From Pectobacterium zantedeschiae (GTDB lineage: Bacteria; Pseudomonadota; Gammaproteobacteria; Enterobacterales; Enterobacteriaceae): DNA of 64,000 bases. Of this stretch, positions 49,930 through 62,730 are shown piece after piece. The notes under the pieces are model-generated. The model did not search any database and was not told where the DNA came from. It saw only the letters and a program-made list of their open reading frames with translations. Every line of letters begins with the position of its first letter. The stretch's first letter is position 1. Location: positions 2,283,229 through 2,347,228 of the forward strand of contig NZ_NWTM01000001.1 in NCBI RefSeq assembly GCF_004137795.1, read 5' to 3'. The position numbers and the translations under genes were made by a program.

Positions 49930-51795
49930 ATGAGTTTTGATACCGCGAAGTACCCTACATTGGCGTTAGTGGAAACACCGGATGAACTTCGGTTGTTGCC
50001 GAAAGAGAGCCTGCCAAAGCTGTGCGATGAGCTACGCCAATATCTGCTGGACAGCGTCAGCCGTTCAAGCGGCCATTTTGCTTCAGGATTAGGGACGGTT
50101 GAATTAACGGTTGCGCTGCATTACGTCTATAACACGCCTTTTGATCATCTGGTGTGGGATGTCGGCCATCAGGCTTACCCGCACAAGATCCTCACAGGCC
50201 GCCGCGATCGTATTTCAACGATCCGTCAAAAAGGCGGCTTGCACCCCTTTCCGTGGCGCGATGAAAGCGAATATGACGTATTAAGCGTCGGGCATTCATC
50301 CACCTCAATTAGCGCTGGGCTAGGTATGGCCGTTGCGGCCGAGCGTGAAGGCAAAGGCCGCCGTACCGTTTGTGTCATCGGCGACGGCGCAATTACCGCA
50401 GGTATGGCCTTTGAGGCGATGAACCACGCGGGCGACATTAAATCCGATCTGCTGGTTGTGTTGAACGACAATGAAATGTCGATTTCAGAAAACGTCGGCG
50501 CATTGAACAACCATCTGGCACAGCTGTTATCCGGTAAGCTCTACGCCAGCCTGCGCGAAGGCGGTAAAAAGGTTTTATCCGGCCTGCCTCCCATTAAAGA
50601 GCTGGTAAAACGCACCGAAGAACACCTTAAAGGCATGGTTGTGCCGGGGACACTATTTGAAGAACTGGGCTTTAATTATATTGGCCCAGTCGATGGTCAT
50701 GACGTTCAGGCGCTAGCGCATACGCTGAAAAACATGCGCAGTCTGAAAGGCCCGCAGCTTTTGCACATTATGACGAAAAAAGGCAAAGGTTACGCCCCCG
50801 CCGAGCAGGATCCGATCAGCTGGCATGCGGTGCCAAAATTCGATCCAGCCAGTGGCACATTGCCGAAAAGCAAAGAAGGCGCGCAACCCACCTATTCTAA
50901 AATCTTCGGTCAATGGCTACAGGAAACTGCCGCTAAAGACAGCAAGCTCATGGCGATCACGCCAGCGATGCGTGAAGGTTCCGGTATGGTGCAGTTCTCA
51001 CGCGACTATCCGCAGCAATATTTTGACGTAGCGATTGCTGAACAGCACGCCGTAACGTTTGCTGCGGGTCTGGCTGTCGGTGGCTATCATCCGGTCGTTG
51101 CCATTTACTCGACTTTCCTGCAACGCGCCTACGATCAGGTTATCCACGATGTGGCAATCCAGAATCTACCAGTTCTGTTTGCTATCGATCGTGGCGGTAT
51201 TGTGGGTGCCGATGGGCAAACGCATCAGGGTGCTTTCGATCTCTCTTTCTTACGCTGCATCCCGAATATGATCATCATGACGCCTAGCGATGAAAATGAG
51301 TGCCGTCAGATGTTGCATACGGGCTATCACTACCAGAAAGGCCCTACGGCGGTACGCTACCCACGTGGGAACGGTACAGGAACTGACCTGACACCACTAT
51401 CAGAGCTGCCAATAGGCAAAGGTGTGGTACGCCGTCAGGGCGAGACGATCGCTATTCTGAACTTCGGTACGCTATTGCCAGAAGCCCAGACTGCGGCAGA
51501 GAAGTTAAACGCCACACTCGTCGACATGCGGTTTGTGAAACCACTGGATGAAGTGTTACTTGAAGAGCTGGCACAGTCTCATAGCACGTTTGTGACGCTG
51601 GAAGAAAATGCGGTTATGGGTGGTGCTGGGAGCGGTGTGAATGAATTCCTGATGGCGAAACGCCTTGCGGTTTCAGTACTGAACATTGGGCTACCGGACG
51701 TATTTATCCCGCAAGGTTCGCAGGAAGAAATCCGTGTCGATCTAGGTCTGGATGCCGCTGGCATTGAGCGCAGAATCACACAATGGATGGAATAA
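49930..51795 (+). CDS. dxs: Dxs, 1-deoxy-D-xylulose-5-phosphate synthase
   Basis: First enzyme of the MEP isoprenoid pathway; also supplies thiamine and PLP synthesis. It condenses pyruvate and glyceraldehyde 3-phosphate with thiamine diphosphate. 621 residues. The TPP motif [15 protein letters not shown] ends with NDNEMSIS, the catalytic His is in the [13 protein letters not shown] region, and a transketolase-type pyrimidine domain ([13 protein letters not shown]) and C-terminal domain follow. End of xseB-ispA-dxs. E. coli yajO is not found between dxs and pgpA. Confidence 0.97.
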   Translation: MSFDTAKYPTLALVETPDELRLLPKESLPKLCDELRQYLLDSVSRSSGHFASGLGTVELTVALHYVYNTPFDHLVWDVGHQAYPHKILTGRRDRISTIRQKGGLHPFPWRDESEYDVLSVGHSSTSISAGLGMAVAAEREGKGRRTVCVIGDGAITAGMAFEAMNHAGDIKSDLLVVLNDNEMSISENVGALNNHLAQLLSGKLYASLREGGKKVLSGLPPIKELVKRTEEHLKGMVVPGTLFEELGFNYIGPVDGHDVQALAHTLKNMRSLKGPQLLHIMTKKGKGYAPAEQDPISWHAVPKFDPASGTLPKSKEGAQPTYSKIFGQWLQETAAKDSKLMAITPAMREGSGMVQFSRDYPQQYFDVAIAEQHAVTFAAGLAVGGYHPVVAIYSTFLQRAYDQVIHDVAIQNLPVLFAIDRGGIVGADGQTHQGAFDLSFLRCIPNMIIMTPSDENECRQMLHTGYHYQKGPTAVRYPRGNGTGTDLTPLSELPIGKGVVRRQGETIAILNFGTLLPEAQTAAEKLNATLVDMRFVKPLDEVLLEELAQSHSTFVTLEENAVMGGAGSGVNEFLMAKRLAVSVLNIGLPDVFIPQGSQEEIRVDLGLDAAGIERRITQWME

Positions 51796-51807
51796 GCGAC
51801 TAACGCA

Positions 51808-51829
51808 AACCGGGGCACTGGCCCCGGTT
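51808..51829 (+). terminator. Hairpin after dxs, likely terminator
   Basis: AACCGGGGC-ACTG-GCCCCGGTT, a nine-base GC-rich stem 12 bases after the dxs stop. The following sequence CAATAATG has no T-run. Confidence 0.6.
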
Positions 51830-51861
51830 CAATAATGCAGTGGTTCAATAATTCGATAGCA

Positions 51862-52398
51862 TCAGAATATCGGCCAGTGATGGCCGATAAAATAGATAAT
51901 TCCCGCAGAGATCACTCCCGCGACAATATCATCGATCATAATCCCCATGCCGCCATGCACGTTGCGATCGAACCAGCGAATCGGCCAAGGCTTCCAGATA
52001 TCCAGACAGCGAAAGACGACAAACCCCGCGGCTACCCATTGCCAGCTATCCACCGGAATCGCCATCAGGGTAATCCACATACCGACAAACTCGTCCCAGA
52101 CGATACTGCCGTGATCGTGGACCCCCATATCTTTTGCCGTCTGATGACACAGGTAAACACCGATACAAATACTCAGCATCACCAACAGCGAATACAATTC
52201 AAGCGGCAGGAACGACATGAGATACCACAGTGGAATCGCTGCCAGCGACCCTACCGTACCCGGCATCCAGGGAGACAGGCCGCTACCAAACCCTGTCGCC
52301 AACAGGTGCCACGGATTGCTCAGCCGTAAGCGGCGTTTTGCCACTTCAGCGCCTTTCGTCTTGTTCTCGGGATCAGTTTTGCTCGCTAAAATGGTCAT
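51862..52398 (-). CDS. pgpA: PgpA, phosphatidylglycerophosphatase A
   Basis: Inner-membrane phosphatase that makes phosphatidylglycerol from its phosphate. 178 residues with about four hydrophobic segments. The catalytic acidic motif is [15 protein letters not shown], and [15 protein letters not shown] is strongly conserved. Its start overlaps the thiL end by 26 bases in another frame. The N-terminal tail ([12 protein letters not shown]) is a few residues longer than in E. coli. Confidence 0.95.
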   Translation of the reverse strand: MTILASKTDPENKTKGAEVAKRRLRLSNPWHLLATGFGSGLSPWMPGTVGSLAAIPLWYLMSFLPLELYSLLVMLSICIGVYLCHQTAKDMGVHDHGSIVWDEFVGMWITLMAIPVDSWQWVAAGFVVFRCLDIWKPWPIRWFDRNVHGGMGIMIDDIVAGVISAGIIYFIGHHWPIF

Positions 52399-53353
52399 AC
52401 CCCTTCCAGTTCAGCTCGGTCGCTTTATTATCTCTGAAAAAGCGCAGCCCTTCAGATGAAGGCCCGATTTGCCCGATACAGGTATAGTCAGCGCCGAGAT
52501 GCCCCAAGGCAAGCTCCAGTGCACCGCGGTTAATTTCCGGCACGGTAAAGCACAGTTCGTAGTCTTCACCACCCGATAACGCCCAGCGCAGCGCCTGTTC
52601 TTCATCAACACAGCTTCTCAGCCAATTAGATTGTGGAATCGCGTCCAGATGAATACGCGCACCACACTCGCTAGCGTTAAGTATATGCTGTAGATCGGAG
52701 ATGAGGCCGTCAGAAAGATCGATGGCAGAACTGGCGAGATCGCGCAGTGCCTGTCCTTGCAGGATTCTGGGCTGAGGACGGAGGTGACGCTGAAGCAGTC
52801 CCTGCCGCACTTCATCATCATCAACCTGAAGTGTATTTTGGAGGATAGCCAGACCAGCAGCGCTATCACCTAATGAGCCGGTAACATAAATCCAGTCGCC
52901 AATTCTGGCTCCTCGACGCGTTAACGCCCGGCCAGCAGGCACCAGGCCGTGGATAGTCAGCGTCAGGCTCAACGGGCCACGCGTCGTATCTCCCCCCACC
53001 AATTGCATACCATAATAATCCAGCAGTTCAAACAAGCTGTCGCTATAGGCGGACAGCCACTGGCTATTGCTTTTAGGTAGGGTAATGGCCAGAGAAAGCC
53101 AGGCAGGATCGGCGCCCATTGCGGCCAGATCGCTTAAATTAACCGCCAGAGATTTGTAACCCAGATCGGCGGGATCGATATCAGGTAGGAAATGAACGCC
53201 TGATACCAGCGTGTCGGTACTCACCGCCAGCATCTGCTTATCTGCTACCGTCAGTAACGCGCAGTCATCACCGATGCCTAACTCAACATCGCGACGTGAA
53301 CTTCGAACCCGATTAAAATAGCGGGCAATAAGGTCAAACTCACCTTCAACCAT
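52373..53353 (-). CDS. thiL: ThiL, thiamine-monophosphate kinase
   Basis: Phosphorylates thiamine monophosphate to thiamine diphosphate, the last step of cofactor synthesis. 326 residues of the PurM/ThiL ATPase fold: [40 protein letters not shown] and the C-terminal [10 protein letters not shown] motifs. I start at [13 protein letters not shown] (ATG 53351-53353) to match E. coli; nine further upstream codons are open. It is in the ribE-nusB-thiL-pgpA series with a strong hairpin before it. Confidence 0.96.
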   Translation of the reverse strand: MVEGEFDLIARYFNRVRSSRRDVELGIGDDCALLTVADKQMLAVSTDTLVSGVHFLPDIDPADLGYKSLAVNLSDLAAMGADPAWLSLAITLPKSNSQWLSAYSDSLFELLDYYGMQLVGGDTTRGPLSLTLTIHGLVPAGRALTRRGARIGDWIYVTGSLGDSAAGLAILQNTLQVDDDEVRQGLLQRHLRPQPRILQGQALRDLASSAIDLSDGLISDLQHILNASECGARIHLDAIPQSNWLRSCVDEEQALRWALSGGEDYELCFTVPEINRGALELALGHLGADYTCIGQIGPSSEGLRFFRDNKATELNWKGYDHFSEQN

Positions 53354-53385
53354 AACCTTTCCAGCCAGCCTATCATTCAAAAGCG

Positions 53386-53412
53386 ATCAGGGCCGGATTA
53401 TCCGGCCCTGAT
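53386..53412 (-). terminator. Hairpin between nusB and thiL
   Basis: ATCAGGGCCGGA-TTA-TCCGGCCCTGAT, a perfect 12-base stem with a three-base loop, followed on the minus strand by CGCTTTTGAATG. It looks like a weak or attenuating terminator inside what is usually one operon. Confidence 0.6.
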
Positions 53413-53422
53413 TCGATTCATT

Positions 53423-53842
53423 TTACTTCTTGCCTTTCCGTACACTCGGAGCGGCTTTGTCTAGCACGCCATTCACAAACTTATGGCTATCTTCAGCACC
53501 GAAAATTTTAGCCAGTTCGATGGCCTCGTTAATCGCCACTTTGTAAGGAACGTCTTCGCGCTTGCTCAACTCAAACATCGCCAAACGCAGAATCGCTTTC
53601 TCAACCTGTCCCAATTCGTCAATCTGGCGAGACAGAAAAGGTGCCATCAGTTGATCAAGCTTCTCAGCTTGAGTGGCAACGCCCGCCAGCAATTCACGGA
53701 AATAGGTAATGTCGACATCTTTGACATCCTGCTCGCTCAGGAATTGGTGTTCAACATCGGCAATATCATTTTTAGATAATTGCCAGGAGTAAAGCGCTTG
53801 AACCGCACATTCACGAGCGCGGCGACGAGCAGCAGGTTTCAC
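53423..53842 (-). CDS. nusB: NusB, transcription antitermination factor
   Basis: 139-residue all-helical RNA-binding protein; with NusE it binds boxA of rRNA leaders in the antitermination complex. The N-terminal Arg-rich [20 protein letters not shown] and the C-terminal [15 protein letters not shown] are typical. It follows ribE by 24 bases in the same direction, the conserved ribE-nusB pair. Confidence 0.97.
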   Translation of the reverse strand: MKPAARRRARECAVQALYSWQLSKNDIADVEHQFLSEQDVKDVDITYFRELLAGVATQAEKLDQLMAPFLSRQIDELGQVEKAILRLAMFELSKREDVPYKVAINEAIELAKIFGAEDSHKFVNGVLDKAAPSVRKGKK

Positions 53843-53866
53843 GGAATTCCCCTTACTTAATCAGGC

Positions 53867-54343
53867 TTACTTAATCGCTTTTAATACATTAATCATTTCT
53901 AGCGCGGTCAAGGCAGCTTCTGCACCTTTGTTCCCCGCTTTCGTGCCAGCACGCTCAATCGCCTGTTCAATGCTCTCCGTCGTCAGAACGCCGAAAGCAA
54001 CAGGGATTTCGCTGTCCATCGCAACGGAGGACAGGCCAGAGCTACATTCGCCAGCAACAAATTCAAAATGCGCCGTTCCACCACGGATGACCGTTCCCAG
54101 AGCAATAACGGCATCATATCCGCCATTTTTCGCGCTTTTAGTCAGCGCACGAACTGTCAATGGCAATTCGTAAGCACCTGGCACCCAGACAACCGTGATA
54201 TTTTCGTCTTTAACCTGACCAATGCGTTTCAATGCATCAATCGCACCTTCCAGCAGGCTGTCGTTAATAAAATGGTTAAAACGCGCAATCGCAATCGCCA
54301 CACGGGCATCAGGAGTAGCAACAACACCTTCGATAACGTTCAT
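53867..54343 (-). CDS. ribE: RibE/RibH, 6,7-dimethyl-8-ribityllumazine synthase
   Basis: Penultimate step of riboflavin synthesis; forms a 60-subunit shell. 158 residues. Motifs: [15 protein letters not shown] for substrate, VPGAYELP, and [14 protein letters not shown] with the active-site His. It lies between ribD and nusB as in E. coli. Named ribE in E. coli and ribH elsewhere. Confidence 0.97.
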   Translation of the reverse strand: MNVIEGVVATPDARVAIAIARFNHFINDSLLEGAIDALKRIGQVKDENITVVWVPGAYELPLTVRALTKSAKNGGYDAVIALGTVIRGGTAHFEFVAGECSSGLSSVAMDSEIPVAFGVLTTESIEQAIERAGTKAGNKGAEAALTALEMINVLKAIK

Positions 54344-54452
54344 AGCTTTCCTTTATCTGGTCTTTATGCCCCGTAGGGGGGCGGATTCTATCATAATTTT
54401 TGTTGGCACGTATTCGGTTTTGTCGGGCACGCACCACGTATTTACATACATA

Positions 54453-55589
54453 TCAGAATTTAGGTTTCAGGCGTAAGCGCAAATCGGGGCCAACCTGACG
54501 AACCTCTGCGATATCAAATTCCGGCGCCTGAGACAGCTGATCCAATCCTGGCAAAAGGCACAGTGAACGGGCATTTTCACCCAGCAGTTTTGGCGCGAGA
54601 TAAACGATAAGTTCATCAACAACACCCGCATTAAGCAACGCCCCCGCCAGACTGGCACCAGCCTCAACCCAGACGGCGTTAATTTGACGCCTTCCCAGCA
54701 CCATCATTAGCGCCACTAAATCAACGCCACCATTGTGCTGCGGTAGCATCAGTTGCTCAACGCCCTGTGGCCATGCCTGTGCATCAGCCTGTACTCGTGC
54801 CAGCCAGGTCTCACCCGGTTGGCTAACAATCCGATGCTGAGGCGTGACGCGCTGCTGGCTGTCTACAATCACCCGAACGGGCTGTCTGAGATCCGCTTCT
54901 GAATAGCGTTGCTGAACGTCGGAATCCAGCTCTGACCACCGCACGGTAAGAGAAGGATCGTCAGCCAACACCGTCGCACTGCTGCTCAAAATCGCTGCGC
55001 TCTCAGCGCGGAAACGCTGCACATCCTGCCGCGCCTGCGGTGAGGTAATCCACTGGCTTTCTCCCGATGCCATCGCAGTACGCCCATCCAAAGATGCCGC
55101 CATTTTGAGCTGCACGTAAGGAAAGCCCGTCCGCATACGTTTCAGGAAGCCTACATTGACTTTCTCGGCTTCAGCCATCATCAAACCATGACTAACGGCA
55201 ATCCCCGCTTGCTGTAAGCGATGTAAACCGCGACCCGCTACCTGCGGGTTTGGATCCTGCATCGCGGCAACAACACGGGAGACGCCAGCAGCAACCAACG
55301 CATCGGCACAAGGCGGTGTTCGGCCATGGTGGCTGCACGGCTCCAGCGTGACATACGCCGTTGCACCACGCGCACGTTCCCCCGCCATTCTCAGCGCATG
55401 TACCTCTGCGTGAGGTTCACCCGCACGGAAATGGTAGCCTTCACCGACAATTTCGCAATCACGCACGATCACACAACCGACATTGGGGTTGGGTGCCGTT
55501 GTAAAGCGACCACGACGCGCCAGCTCTAACGCGCGCGCCATGTATAATTCATCCTGAGGCAATTGGCCGTTTTCCTGAAAAGCGCTCAT
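54453..55589 (-). CDS. ribD: RibD, bifunctional riboflavin deaminase/reductase
   Basis: N-terminal diaminohydroxyphosphoribosylaminopyrimidine deaminase with the zinc motifs HAEVHA and PCSHHGRTPPC (about residues 60-100), then an NADPH-dependent reductase domain (from about 155, KMAASLDGRTAMASGESQW). 378 residues from MSAFQENGQL, with an N-terminal stretch about 11 residues longer than E. coli; MARALELARR inside is too late to be the start. It lies 35 bases after nrdR and about 110 before ribE. Confidence 0.96.
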   Translation of the reverse strand: MSAFQENGQLPQDELYMARALELARRGRFTTAPNPNVGCVIVRDCEIVGEGYHFRAGEPHAEVHALRMAGERARGATAYVTLEPCSHHGRTPPCADALVAAGVSRVVAAMQDPNPQVAGRGLHRLQQAGIAVSHGLMMAEAEKVNVGFLKRMRTGFPYVQLKMAASLDGRTAMASGESQWITSPQARQDVQRFRAESAAILSSSATVLADDPSLTVRWSELDSDVQQRYSEADLRQPVRVIVDSQQRVTPQHRIVSQPGETWLARVQADAQAWPQGVEQLMLPQHNGGVDLVALMMVLGRRQINAVWVEAGASLAGALLNAGVVDELIVYLAPKLLGENARSLCLLPGLDQLSQAPEFDIAEVRQVGPDLRLRLKPKF

Positions 55590-55624
55590 TCCCGTCCCTC
55601 TTATCTTTGTCAAATCGACACGAC

Positions 55625-56074
55625 TTAGTCCTGCAAACGCGCAATCTCTTCGCCAAATTCACGGATATCTTCAAAGCTACGATACACCGACGCAAACCGG
55701 ATATAAGCGACTTTATCCAGCTTTCTCAACGCTTCCATCACCAAATTCCCCACCATCTTGGTGGTCACCTCGCGTTCTCCGGTCGCACGAAGATGAGATT
55801 TAATATGATTAATCGCCATTTCGACGTCATCAGAACTCACCGGCCTTTTTTCCAGCGCCTTCAGCATGCCGCTGCGCAATTTATCTTCATTAAAAGGCTC
55901 GCGCACTTCATTGCTTTTGATGACTCGCGGCATCACCAGCTCAGCCACTTCAAACGTGGTGAAACGTTCATGACAAACCAGACACTGCCGACGACGACGG
56001 ACTTGCGAACCTTCACCGACCAAACGGGAATCAATGACTTTGGTATCAACAGCGGAACAAAACGGGCAATGCAT
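55625..56074 (-). CDS. nrdR: NrdR, repressor of ribonucleotide reductase genes
   Basis: 149-residue repressor with an N-terminal zinc ribbon (CPFC at 3-6 and CLVC about 31-34) and an ATP-cone domain (about 49-139, [19 protein letters not shown]) that senses dATP/ATP. It represses nrdAB, nrdHIEF and nrdDG via NrdR boxes. First gene of nrdR-ribD. Confidence 0.97.
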   Translation of the reverse strand: MHCPFCSAVDTKVIDSRLVGEGSQVRRRRQCLVCHERFTTFEVAELVMPRVIKSNEVREPFNEDKLRSGMLKALEKRPVSSDDVEMAINHIKSHLRATGEREVTTKMVGNLVMEALRKLDKVAYIRFASVYRSFEDIREFGEEIARLQD

Positions 56075-56291
56075 GATATGTCCTGACCAGTAATCCTTAA
56101 CGTGAAGACAGTTTACCCTGAATTAACGGACTAACCAAAACTCCTGATCCGCGTTGCGAAGGGTTTCGCATCTCTTCCAGTAACAGGATGAAAAGAGCGG
56201 CCTCACCTATGACTTAGGCTTAATCACAGCTAAACTCAGCAACAGGGATCAACGGATCAATGAATAAAACATCGAAAGGGGAACCACAGAT

Positions 56292-56861
56292 ATGAGAACC
56301 CGATATCGCGTACTGACCTTCCTGCCAGCACTGCTTTTGCTTGCAGGGTGCGCTGAACAGCGCCAGATGCCAAAATTACAGAATCAGATAGGTCAGCTCA
56401 ATCAGCAACTACAAACGCTGACCGATCAGGCCACGGCATTAGAACGACAAAATGCGTTGAACTCCCAATCCACCTCCGGCGTTTATTTACTGCCCGCAGC
56501 ACAAACCAGTACCATGCTGGAAAGCAGTATTGGCAGACTCAGCGTATCGCTACGCAATATCGAGGCAGAAGCGAACGGAACAAGTGCGTTGTTACATATT
56601 CGGACGCTTGATGCGAAAGGGCTACCAGCCTTTGGCGCGCAGCTTGATTGGGGGAGGCTCGATCCTGTGAGCGGGAAGCCTTTAGCTGGCGACACACAGA
56701 CACAGTCCTTTGTCGTCTCACCTACGCTTCTCCCAAAAGCTGAAGCCATTATTGAATTGCGTCTGAGCGGTCTACCGCCGGAAGAACTTGGCTTTGTTCG
56801 TGTGCATCAGATTCAGGAAATACAAAGTCCGCCGCCTGTTGCCGCAACCGAGTCTCCCTAG
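56292..56861 (+). CDS. yajI: YajI-like DUF3251 lipoprotein
   Basis: 189-residue lipoprotein. The signal peptide ends LLAGC with lipidated Cys near 20. It is followed by a predicted coiled coil of Gln/Leu heptads (about 25-58, NQIGQLNQQLQTLTDQAT) and a C-terminal beta domain (SVSLRNIEAEANGTSALLHI, ELRLSGLPPEELGFVRVHQI). Function unknown. Position next to nrdR matches yajI of E. coli, but the neighbouring tsx and yajD genes of E. coli are absent here. Assignment rests on context and domain look. Confidence 0.82.
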   Translation: MRTRYRVLTFLPALLLLAGCAEQRQMPKLQNQIGQLNQQLQTLTDQATALERQNALNSQSTSGVYLLPAAQTSTMLESSIGRLSVSLRNIEAEANGTSALLHIRTLDAKGLPAFGAQLDWGRLDPVSGKPLAGDTQTQSFVVSPTLLPKAEAIIELRLSGLPPEELGFVRVHQIQEIQSPPPVAATESP

Positions 56862-56888
56862 CAAACGCATTTCCCAACGCTAAGATGC

Positions 56889-56915
56889 AAAAAACCCCGC
56901 AGCGCGGGGTTTTTT
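56889..56915. terminator. Bidirectional terminator between yajI and secF
   Basis: AAAAAACCCCGC-AGC-GCGGGGTTTTTT between convergent genes; A-run and T-run on either side make it work on both strands. Confidence 0.92.
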
Positions 56916-56933
56916 ATGTTTACAGTCGGCAGA

Positions 56934-57908
56934 TTAAGGCAGGATAGACGGTTGGTCCGCCCCTTCTTTTTCCACTTTCTGAACGATCAGGTGTTCACGC
57001 TTCATACCCAATTTCAGTGCCAGAGCAGAAGAAACATAGATAGAAGAGATCGTACCGATGATCACACCAATAAACATCGTCAACGAGAAGCCATGCAACA
57101 AGGCGCCACCGAAGACCATGAGGATCACAATCATCGCCAGCGTGGTCGCGGATGTGATGATGGTACGATGTAGCGTCTGCGTCAGAGAAATATTGGTAAT
57201 TTCGTAAGGTGTCCCACGACGGACCTTGCGGAAATTCTCACGAATACGGTCAGATACGACGATCTTATCGTTAAGTGAATAGCCAATTACCGACATCAGC
57301 GACGCAATGATCGTTAGGTCAATCTCAATAGAGAATAAAGACAGCAGACCCATCGTGATGATCGCATCGTGCGCCAGAGCCAGTACGGCCCCCATCGCCA
57401 GACGCCATTCAAAACGAAAACCGATATAAATAAGGATAGCAATCAGTGCAGACAACAGCGCTAATGCACCAGCCTGCGCCAAATCGCTACCCACGCTCGG
57501 CCCGACGAACTCAATACGTTTCACCGTAGCATGCTGTTGGAAAGTATCATTCACCACCTTCAGCACTTTGTTACCGAGCGCTTCGTTCTCGCTGCCAGAA
57601 ACCGGTGGCATACGTACCATCACGTCACGACTGCTACCGAAATTCTGCACCTGTGGCTCTGAAAAACCCGCGGTTTCCAACGAGCTACGCAGTACATCGA
57701 GATCAATCGGTTTCTCAAGGTTAATCTCGATGACCGTACCACCGGTAAAGTCGAGCCCCCAGTTAAAACCACGAACGCCCATAATAGCGATAGAGGCAAT
57801 GATCAGCAGGCCGGAAATGGCAAATGCCAATGTGTCCCAGCGCATGAAATCATAGACTTTACGCCCATGGTTTAGTTGTTCAATGTTGTATTCCTGTTCC
57901 TGTGCCAC
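56934..57908 (-). CDS. secF: SecF, protein translocase accessory subunit
   Basis: 324-residue membrane protein with six helices and a periplasmic P1 domain; with SecD it uses the proton gradient to pull exported proteins across. Motifs [16 protein letters not shown] and the TM4-TM5 segment [21 protein letters not shown] are clear. I start at GTG 57906-57908 ([15 protein letters not shown]), with GAGGAG six bases upstream, because it matches the E. coli N-terminus; the longer frame runs inside secD. It follows secD by 10 bases. Confidence 0.96.
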   Translation of the reverse strand: MAQEQEYNIEQLNHGRKVYDFMRWDTLAFAISGLLIIASIAIMGVRGFNWGLDFTGGTVIEINLEKPIDLDVLRSSLETAGFSEPQVQNFGSSRDVMVRMPPVSGSENEALGNKVLKVVNDTFQQHATVKRIEFVGPSVGSDLAQAGALALLSALIAILIYIGFRFEWRLAMGAVLALAHDAIITMGLLSLFSIEIDLTIIASLMSVIGYSLNDKIVVSDRIRENFRKVRRGTPYEITNISLTQTLHRTIITSATTLAMIVILMVFGGALLHGFSLTMFIGVIIGTISSIYVSSALALKLGMKREHLIVQKVEKEGADQPSILP

Positions 57909-57918
57909 AACGCACTCC

Positions 57919-59766
57919 TCAGATAGACAGCTTGTTGATGCGTTTACCGCCGTAAAGCAGGTTAACGATGGCACGAGTACCGACGATCGCCGTAAACATT
58001 GAGGTGGCAATCCCAATCGCAGTGGTGATAGCAAACCCTTTTATAGAACCGGTACCCACTGCATACAGGATGATGACTTTAATCAACGTCGTGACGTTCG
58101 CATCAACAATCGAACTGAATGCACCTTTGTAGCCCTCATGAATAGCCTGCTGCACGGAGCGACCATTACTGAGTTCTTCCTTGATACGTTCGTTAATGAG
58201 TACGTTAGCATCCACGGCGACAGCCAGTGTAAGCACGATACCCGCGATACCTGGCATGGTCAGCGTCGCACCTGGCAGCAGAGACATCACACCGACAATC
58301 AACACCAGGTTAGCAACCAGTGCGCTGGTCGCAATCATACCAAATTTCTTATAGAAGAAGACCATGAAGAGGATCGATGCGATCAAGCCCCACAAACAGG
58401 CTTCCAGCCCCTGAGTGATGTTTTGCATCCCCAGCGTTGGTCCAATGGTACGTTCTTCCACGATCTGGATTGGCGCAATCAGCGCACCGGCACGTAACAG
58501 CAGAGAAAGCTGACGCGCTTCATTCGGGTTATCAATACCGGTAATACGGAAGCTGTTACCCAGTCGCGACTGAATTGTCGCCACGTTGATGACTTCTTCG
58601 TGTTTTTCCAGCACCGAACGGCCCGTCGCATCTTTCTTGCCGCTGTCTTTGTATTCTACAAACAGCGTTGCCATCAGCTTGCCGATACTGTCTTTGGTGA
58701 AGTTGGACATGGTGTTACCACCTGCACTGTCCAGCGAAATATTCACCTGAGGACGATTGTATTCGTCATTGCTTGATGTGGAGTCAGTGATGTGGTCACC
58801 CGTCAGAATGACGCGCTTGAACAGTACAACGGGTGAACCGTCACGCATGTTCTTCACTTCAGAGTCGCCCGGCACGCGGCCGTTTGCCGCCGCTGTCGCA
58901 TCAGCATCGCTGTTGACCAGACGGAATTCGAGCGTAGCGGTCGCGCCAAGAATTTCTTTCGCACGCGCCGTGTCCTGAATACCCGGTAACTCAACGACGA
59001 TACGGTCAGCACCCTGACGCTGTACTAGCGGTTCAGCAACGCCCAGTTGGTTCACACGGTTACGCAGGATATTGATGTTCTGCTGTACAGCGTACTCACG
59101 CGCTTCACGCAGACGCTCGTCAGACATCACTGCACGTAGCAGATTGCTACCGCTGCTGCTGAGAACCAGATTGCGGTGACGGGACGTCAGATAGTTGAGG
59201 CCATCATCACGCGTTTGAGCATCACGGAAACGAATTTCGACGCCGTAATTATCAATCTTGCGCACGGAGGCATAAGGAATGTTCTTCTCACGCAGATCGC
59301 TGCGTAAAGAGTCCATTGTTTGTTCTTGCAGTTTACCCAGCGCAGTATCCATATCCACTTCCATCAGGAAGTGAACGCCGCCGCGCAGGTCAAGCCCCAA
59401 TTTCATCGGTTCAGCGCCTAACAACCGCAGCCAGGTTGGCGTGGCAGGTGCAAGGTTAAGTGCGACGACGAATTTTTCGCCCAGCTCATTAACGAGCGCT
59501 TCACGCGCGCGGAGCTGAATATCGGGGTTAGAGAAGCGAGCCAGAATTGCACCGTTTTCCAACGCAATCGATTTACTGGTAATATTTTGTTCTTTTAAAG
59601 CATTCTGAACTTGGATCAGCGTCGTTTCGCTGGCGGCGGTTCCCCGCGCGCCAGTAACTTGTACCGCCGGATCCTCACCATATAGGTTAGGAAGTGCGTA
59701 GAGCAGGCCGACAAACAACACCACGACCAGCATCAGGTACTTCCACAAAGGATAACGATTTAACAC
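57919..59766 (-). CDS. secD: SecD, protein translocase accessory subunit
   Basis: 615-residue membrane protein, the E. coli length. TM1 (about 9-27) is followed by a large periplasmic domain with the substrate-interacting P1 head and [15 protein letters not shown], then five further helices ending [21 protein letters not shown]-type TM6. The conserved Asp in [16 protein letters not shown] takes part in proton use. Operon yajC-secD-secF. Confidence 0.97.
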   Translation of the reverse strand: MLNRYPLWKYLMLVVVLFVGLLYALPNLYGEDPAVQVTGARGTAASETTLIQVQNALKEQNITSKSIALENGAILARFSNPDIQLRAREALVNELGEKFVVALNLAPATPTWLRLLGAEPMKLGLDLRGGVHFLMEVDMDTALGKLQEQTMDSLRSDLREKNIPYASVRKIDNYGVEIRFRDAQTRDDGLNYLTSRHRNLVLSSSGSNLLRAVMSDERLREAREYAVQQNINILRNRVNQLGVAEPLVQRQGADRIVVELPGIQDTARAKEILGATATLEFRLVNSDADATAAANGRVPGDSEVKNMRDGSPVVLFKRVILTGDHITDSTSSNDEYNRPQVNISLDSAGGNTMSNFTKDSIGKLMATLFVEYKDSGKKDATGRSVLEKHEEVINVATIQSRLGNSFRITGIDNPNEARQLSLLLRAGALIAPIQIVEERTIGPTLGMQNITQGLEACLWGLIASILFMVFFYKKFGMIATSALVANLVLIVGVMSLLPGATLTMPGIAGIVLTLAVAVDANVLINERIKEELSNGRSVQQAIHEGYKGAFSSIVDANVTTLIKVIILYAVGTGSIKGFAITTAIGIATSMFTAIVGTRAIVNLLYGGKRINKLSI

Positions 59767-59793
59767 GGCAGTTCCCTTCGGGAAAATCGGAAA

Positions 59794-60126
59794 TTACAGG
59801 GCCTTAATCGTGCCCTTCGGCAGCACGGCAGCCACGAAATCACGTTTGATAACCACTTCATTGGTTTCGTTCAACGCAATCGCAATATAGCCAGTTTCGG
59901 ACACTTTGGTCACGCGACCAACCAGACCGCCAGTCGTTAAGACTTCATCACCCTTGCCGATGGAATCCATTAACTTTTTGTGTTCCTTGGCGCGTTTTTG
60001 CTGAGGACGCAGGATCATAAAGTAGAAAATCAGACCAAAAACGGCCAGCATAATAACCAGAGAGTACGGGCTTCCCTGAGCCGGAGCGCCGGTTGCAGCT
60101 ACAGCATCGGAGATGAAAAGACTCAT
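59794..60126 (-). CDS. yajC: YajC, Sec translocon accessory subunit
   Basis: 110-residue protein with one N-terminal membrane helix (about 20-40, YSLVIMLAVFGLIFYFMILR) and a soluble domain (GDEVLTTGGLVGRVTKVSE). Associates with SecDF and AcrB. It stands between tgt and secD, the standard order queA-tgt-yajC-secD-secF. Confidence 0.96.
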   Translation of the reverse strand: MSLFISDAVAATGAPAQGSPYSLVIMLAVFGLIFYFMILRPQQKRAKEHKKLMDSIGKGDEVLTTGGLVGRVTKVSETGYIAIALNETNEVVIKRDFVAAVLPKGTIKAL

Positions 60127-60235
60127 TTAAATATCCTCTTTTTTGTCAAAAGATAAGCTATCAAAAAGATAAATTATCAACCTTACAATCATAAAAACGC
60201 TTCACAGCAAAATGCAATTCATAGCAAACGCGCTG

Positions 60236-61381
<1,146 letters not shown>

Positions 61382-61478
61382 TTAGCCTCCAGCATCAGAA
61401 AAACAGTCTGATGGTAACCATGTATTAATGCCTGACAGAGCGTGGTCTGTGGCATCGCTATTGTGCAGAAAGCAGGGG

Positions 61479-62546
61479 TTATCCCACTTTTTCCTGTTCG
61501 GCCATCGGGTTGTGCGTAATAAACATCGCATCACCATAGCTGAAAAAACGATACTGCTCTGCCACCGCTTCACGGTAGGCAGACAGGGTGTTCTGGTAAC
61601 CGGCAAAGGCCGATACCAGCATGATTAACGTCGATTCGGGCAAATGGAAATTGGTCACCAGCGCATCAATAATGCGGTAGTGATAGCCCGGATAGATAAA
61701 AATTTTGGTATCGTCGAAGAACGGTGCGATCGCTGCATTCTGGCTGGCTTGTGCAGCACTTTCCAGTGAACGTACCGAGGTGGTGCCAACCGCAATCACA
61801 CGGTTTCCGCGCGCCTTGCACGCCAGCACGGCATCAACGACGTCCTGTGGCACTTCGGCATATTCCGCATGCATGATGTGATCTTCAATCGTATCGACAC
61901 GTACTGGTTGGAAAGTCCCAGCCCCCACGTGCAGCGTAACGAACGCCATTTCGATGCCCTTCTCGCGCAGTGCGGCCAACATCGGCTCATCAAAATGTAA
62001 CCCCGCCGTCGGCGCCGCTACAGCTCCTGGACGCTGGCTATAGACCGTCTGATAAAGCTCACGGTCAGCGTCTTCATCAGGCCTGTCGATGTAAGGTGGC
62101 AACGGCATATGGCCGATGTCATTCAGAATCGTCAGAACATCACGCGCGTCATCAAAATGCAGTTCAAATAGCGCATCGTGGCGAGCCGCCATTGTGGCCT
62201 TAACACTTTCATCATCACCCAGCAGCAGTTCTGTGCCCGGCTTTGGCGCTTTTGAGGCCCGAACGTGCGCGAGTACCCGACGATCGTCCAGCACGCGTTC
62301 CACCAGCACTTCCAGCTTACCGCCACTGACTTTGCGGCCAAACAAACGTGCAGGTATCACGCGTGTGTTGTTGAATACCAGCAGATCGCCCGGATTCAGC
62401 TTCTCCAGCAAATCGGTAAACACGCCGTGCGTCAGATTTCCTGTCGGCCCATCCAGCGATAGCAAACGGCAGCCACTGCGTTGCGCTTGTGGATAATGGG
62501 CAATCAATGACTCGGGAAGTTCAAACGAAAAATCGGCAACACGCAT
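61479..62546 (-). CDS. queA: QueA, S-adenosylmethionine:tRNA ribosyltransferase-isomerase
   Basis: Transfers and isomerises ribose from AdoMet to preQ1 in tRNA, giving epoxyqueuosine. 355 residues. Motifs [38 protein letters not shown] and [14 protein letters not shown] match the family. First gene of the queA-tgt-yajC-secDF series; divergent from acpH. Confidence 0.97.
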   Translation of the reverse strand: MRVADFSFELPESLIAHYPQAQRSGCRLLSLDGPTGNLTHGVFTDLLEKLNPGDLLVFNNTRVIPARLFGRKVSGGKLEVLVERVLDDRRVLAHVRASKAPKPGTELLLGDDESVKATMAARHDALFELHFDDARDVLTILNDIGHMPLPPYIDRPDEDADRELYQTVYSQRPGAVAAPTAGLHFDEPMLAALREKGIEMAFVTLHVGAGTFQPVRVDTIEDHIMHAEYAEVPQDVVDAVLACKARGNRVIAVGTTSVRSLESAAQASQNAAIAPFFDDTKIFIYPGYHYRIIDALVTNFHLPESTLIMLVSAFAGYQNTLSAYREAVAEQYRFFSYGDAMFITHNPMAEQEKVG

Positions 62547-62730
62547 GGCAATTCACTTAGCTGTTAATACATTAAAAATGGGCGGCCTAGTCTAGAGCCG
62601 CAAGCGCATGGCTGCAAGAAATAAGCACACGGCAGGCGTAACGCATCACAATTACAGTAGGCAAACTGCCCACTTTCGCCATATATAAGAGGACGTGCAT
62701 AATAAAAGAAGAAGCAGATATACTACGCTA

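Noticed and set aside
54344-54452. FMN riboswitch ahead of ribE or ribD
   Set aside because: The gaps are too short and lack the conserved RFN boxes; in enterobacteria it precedes ribB, which is not here.
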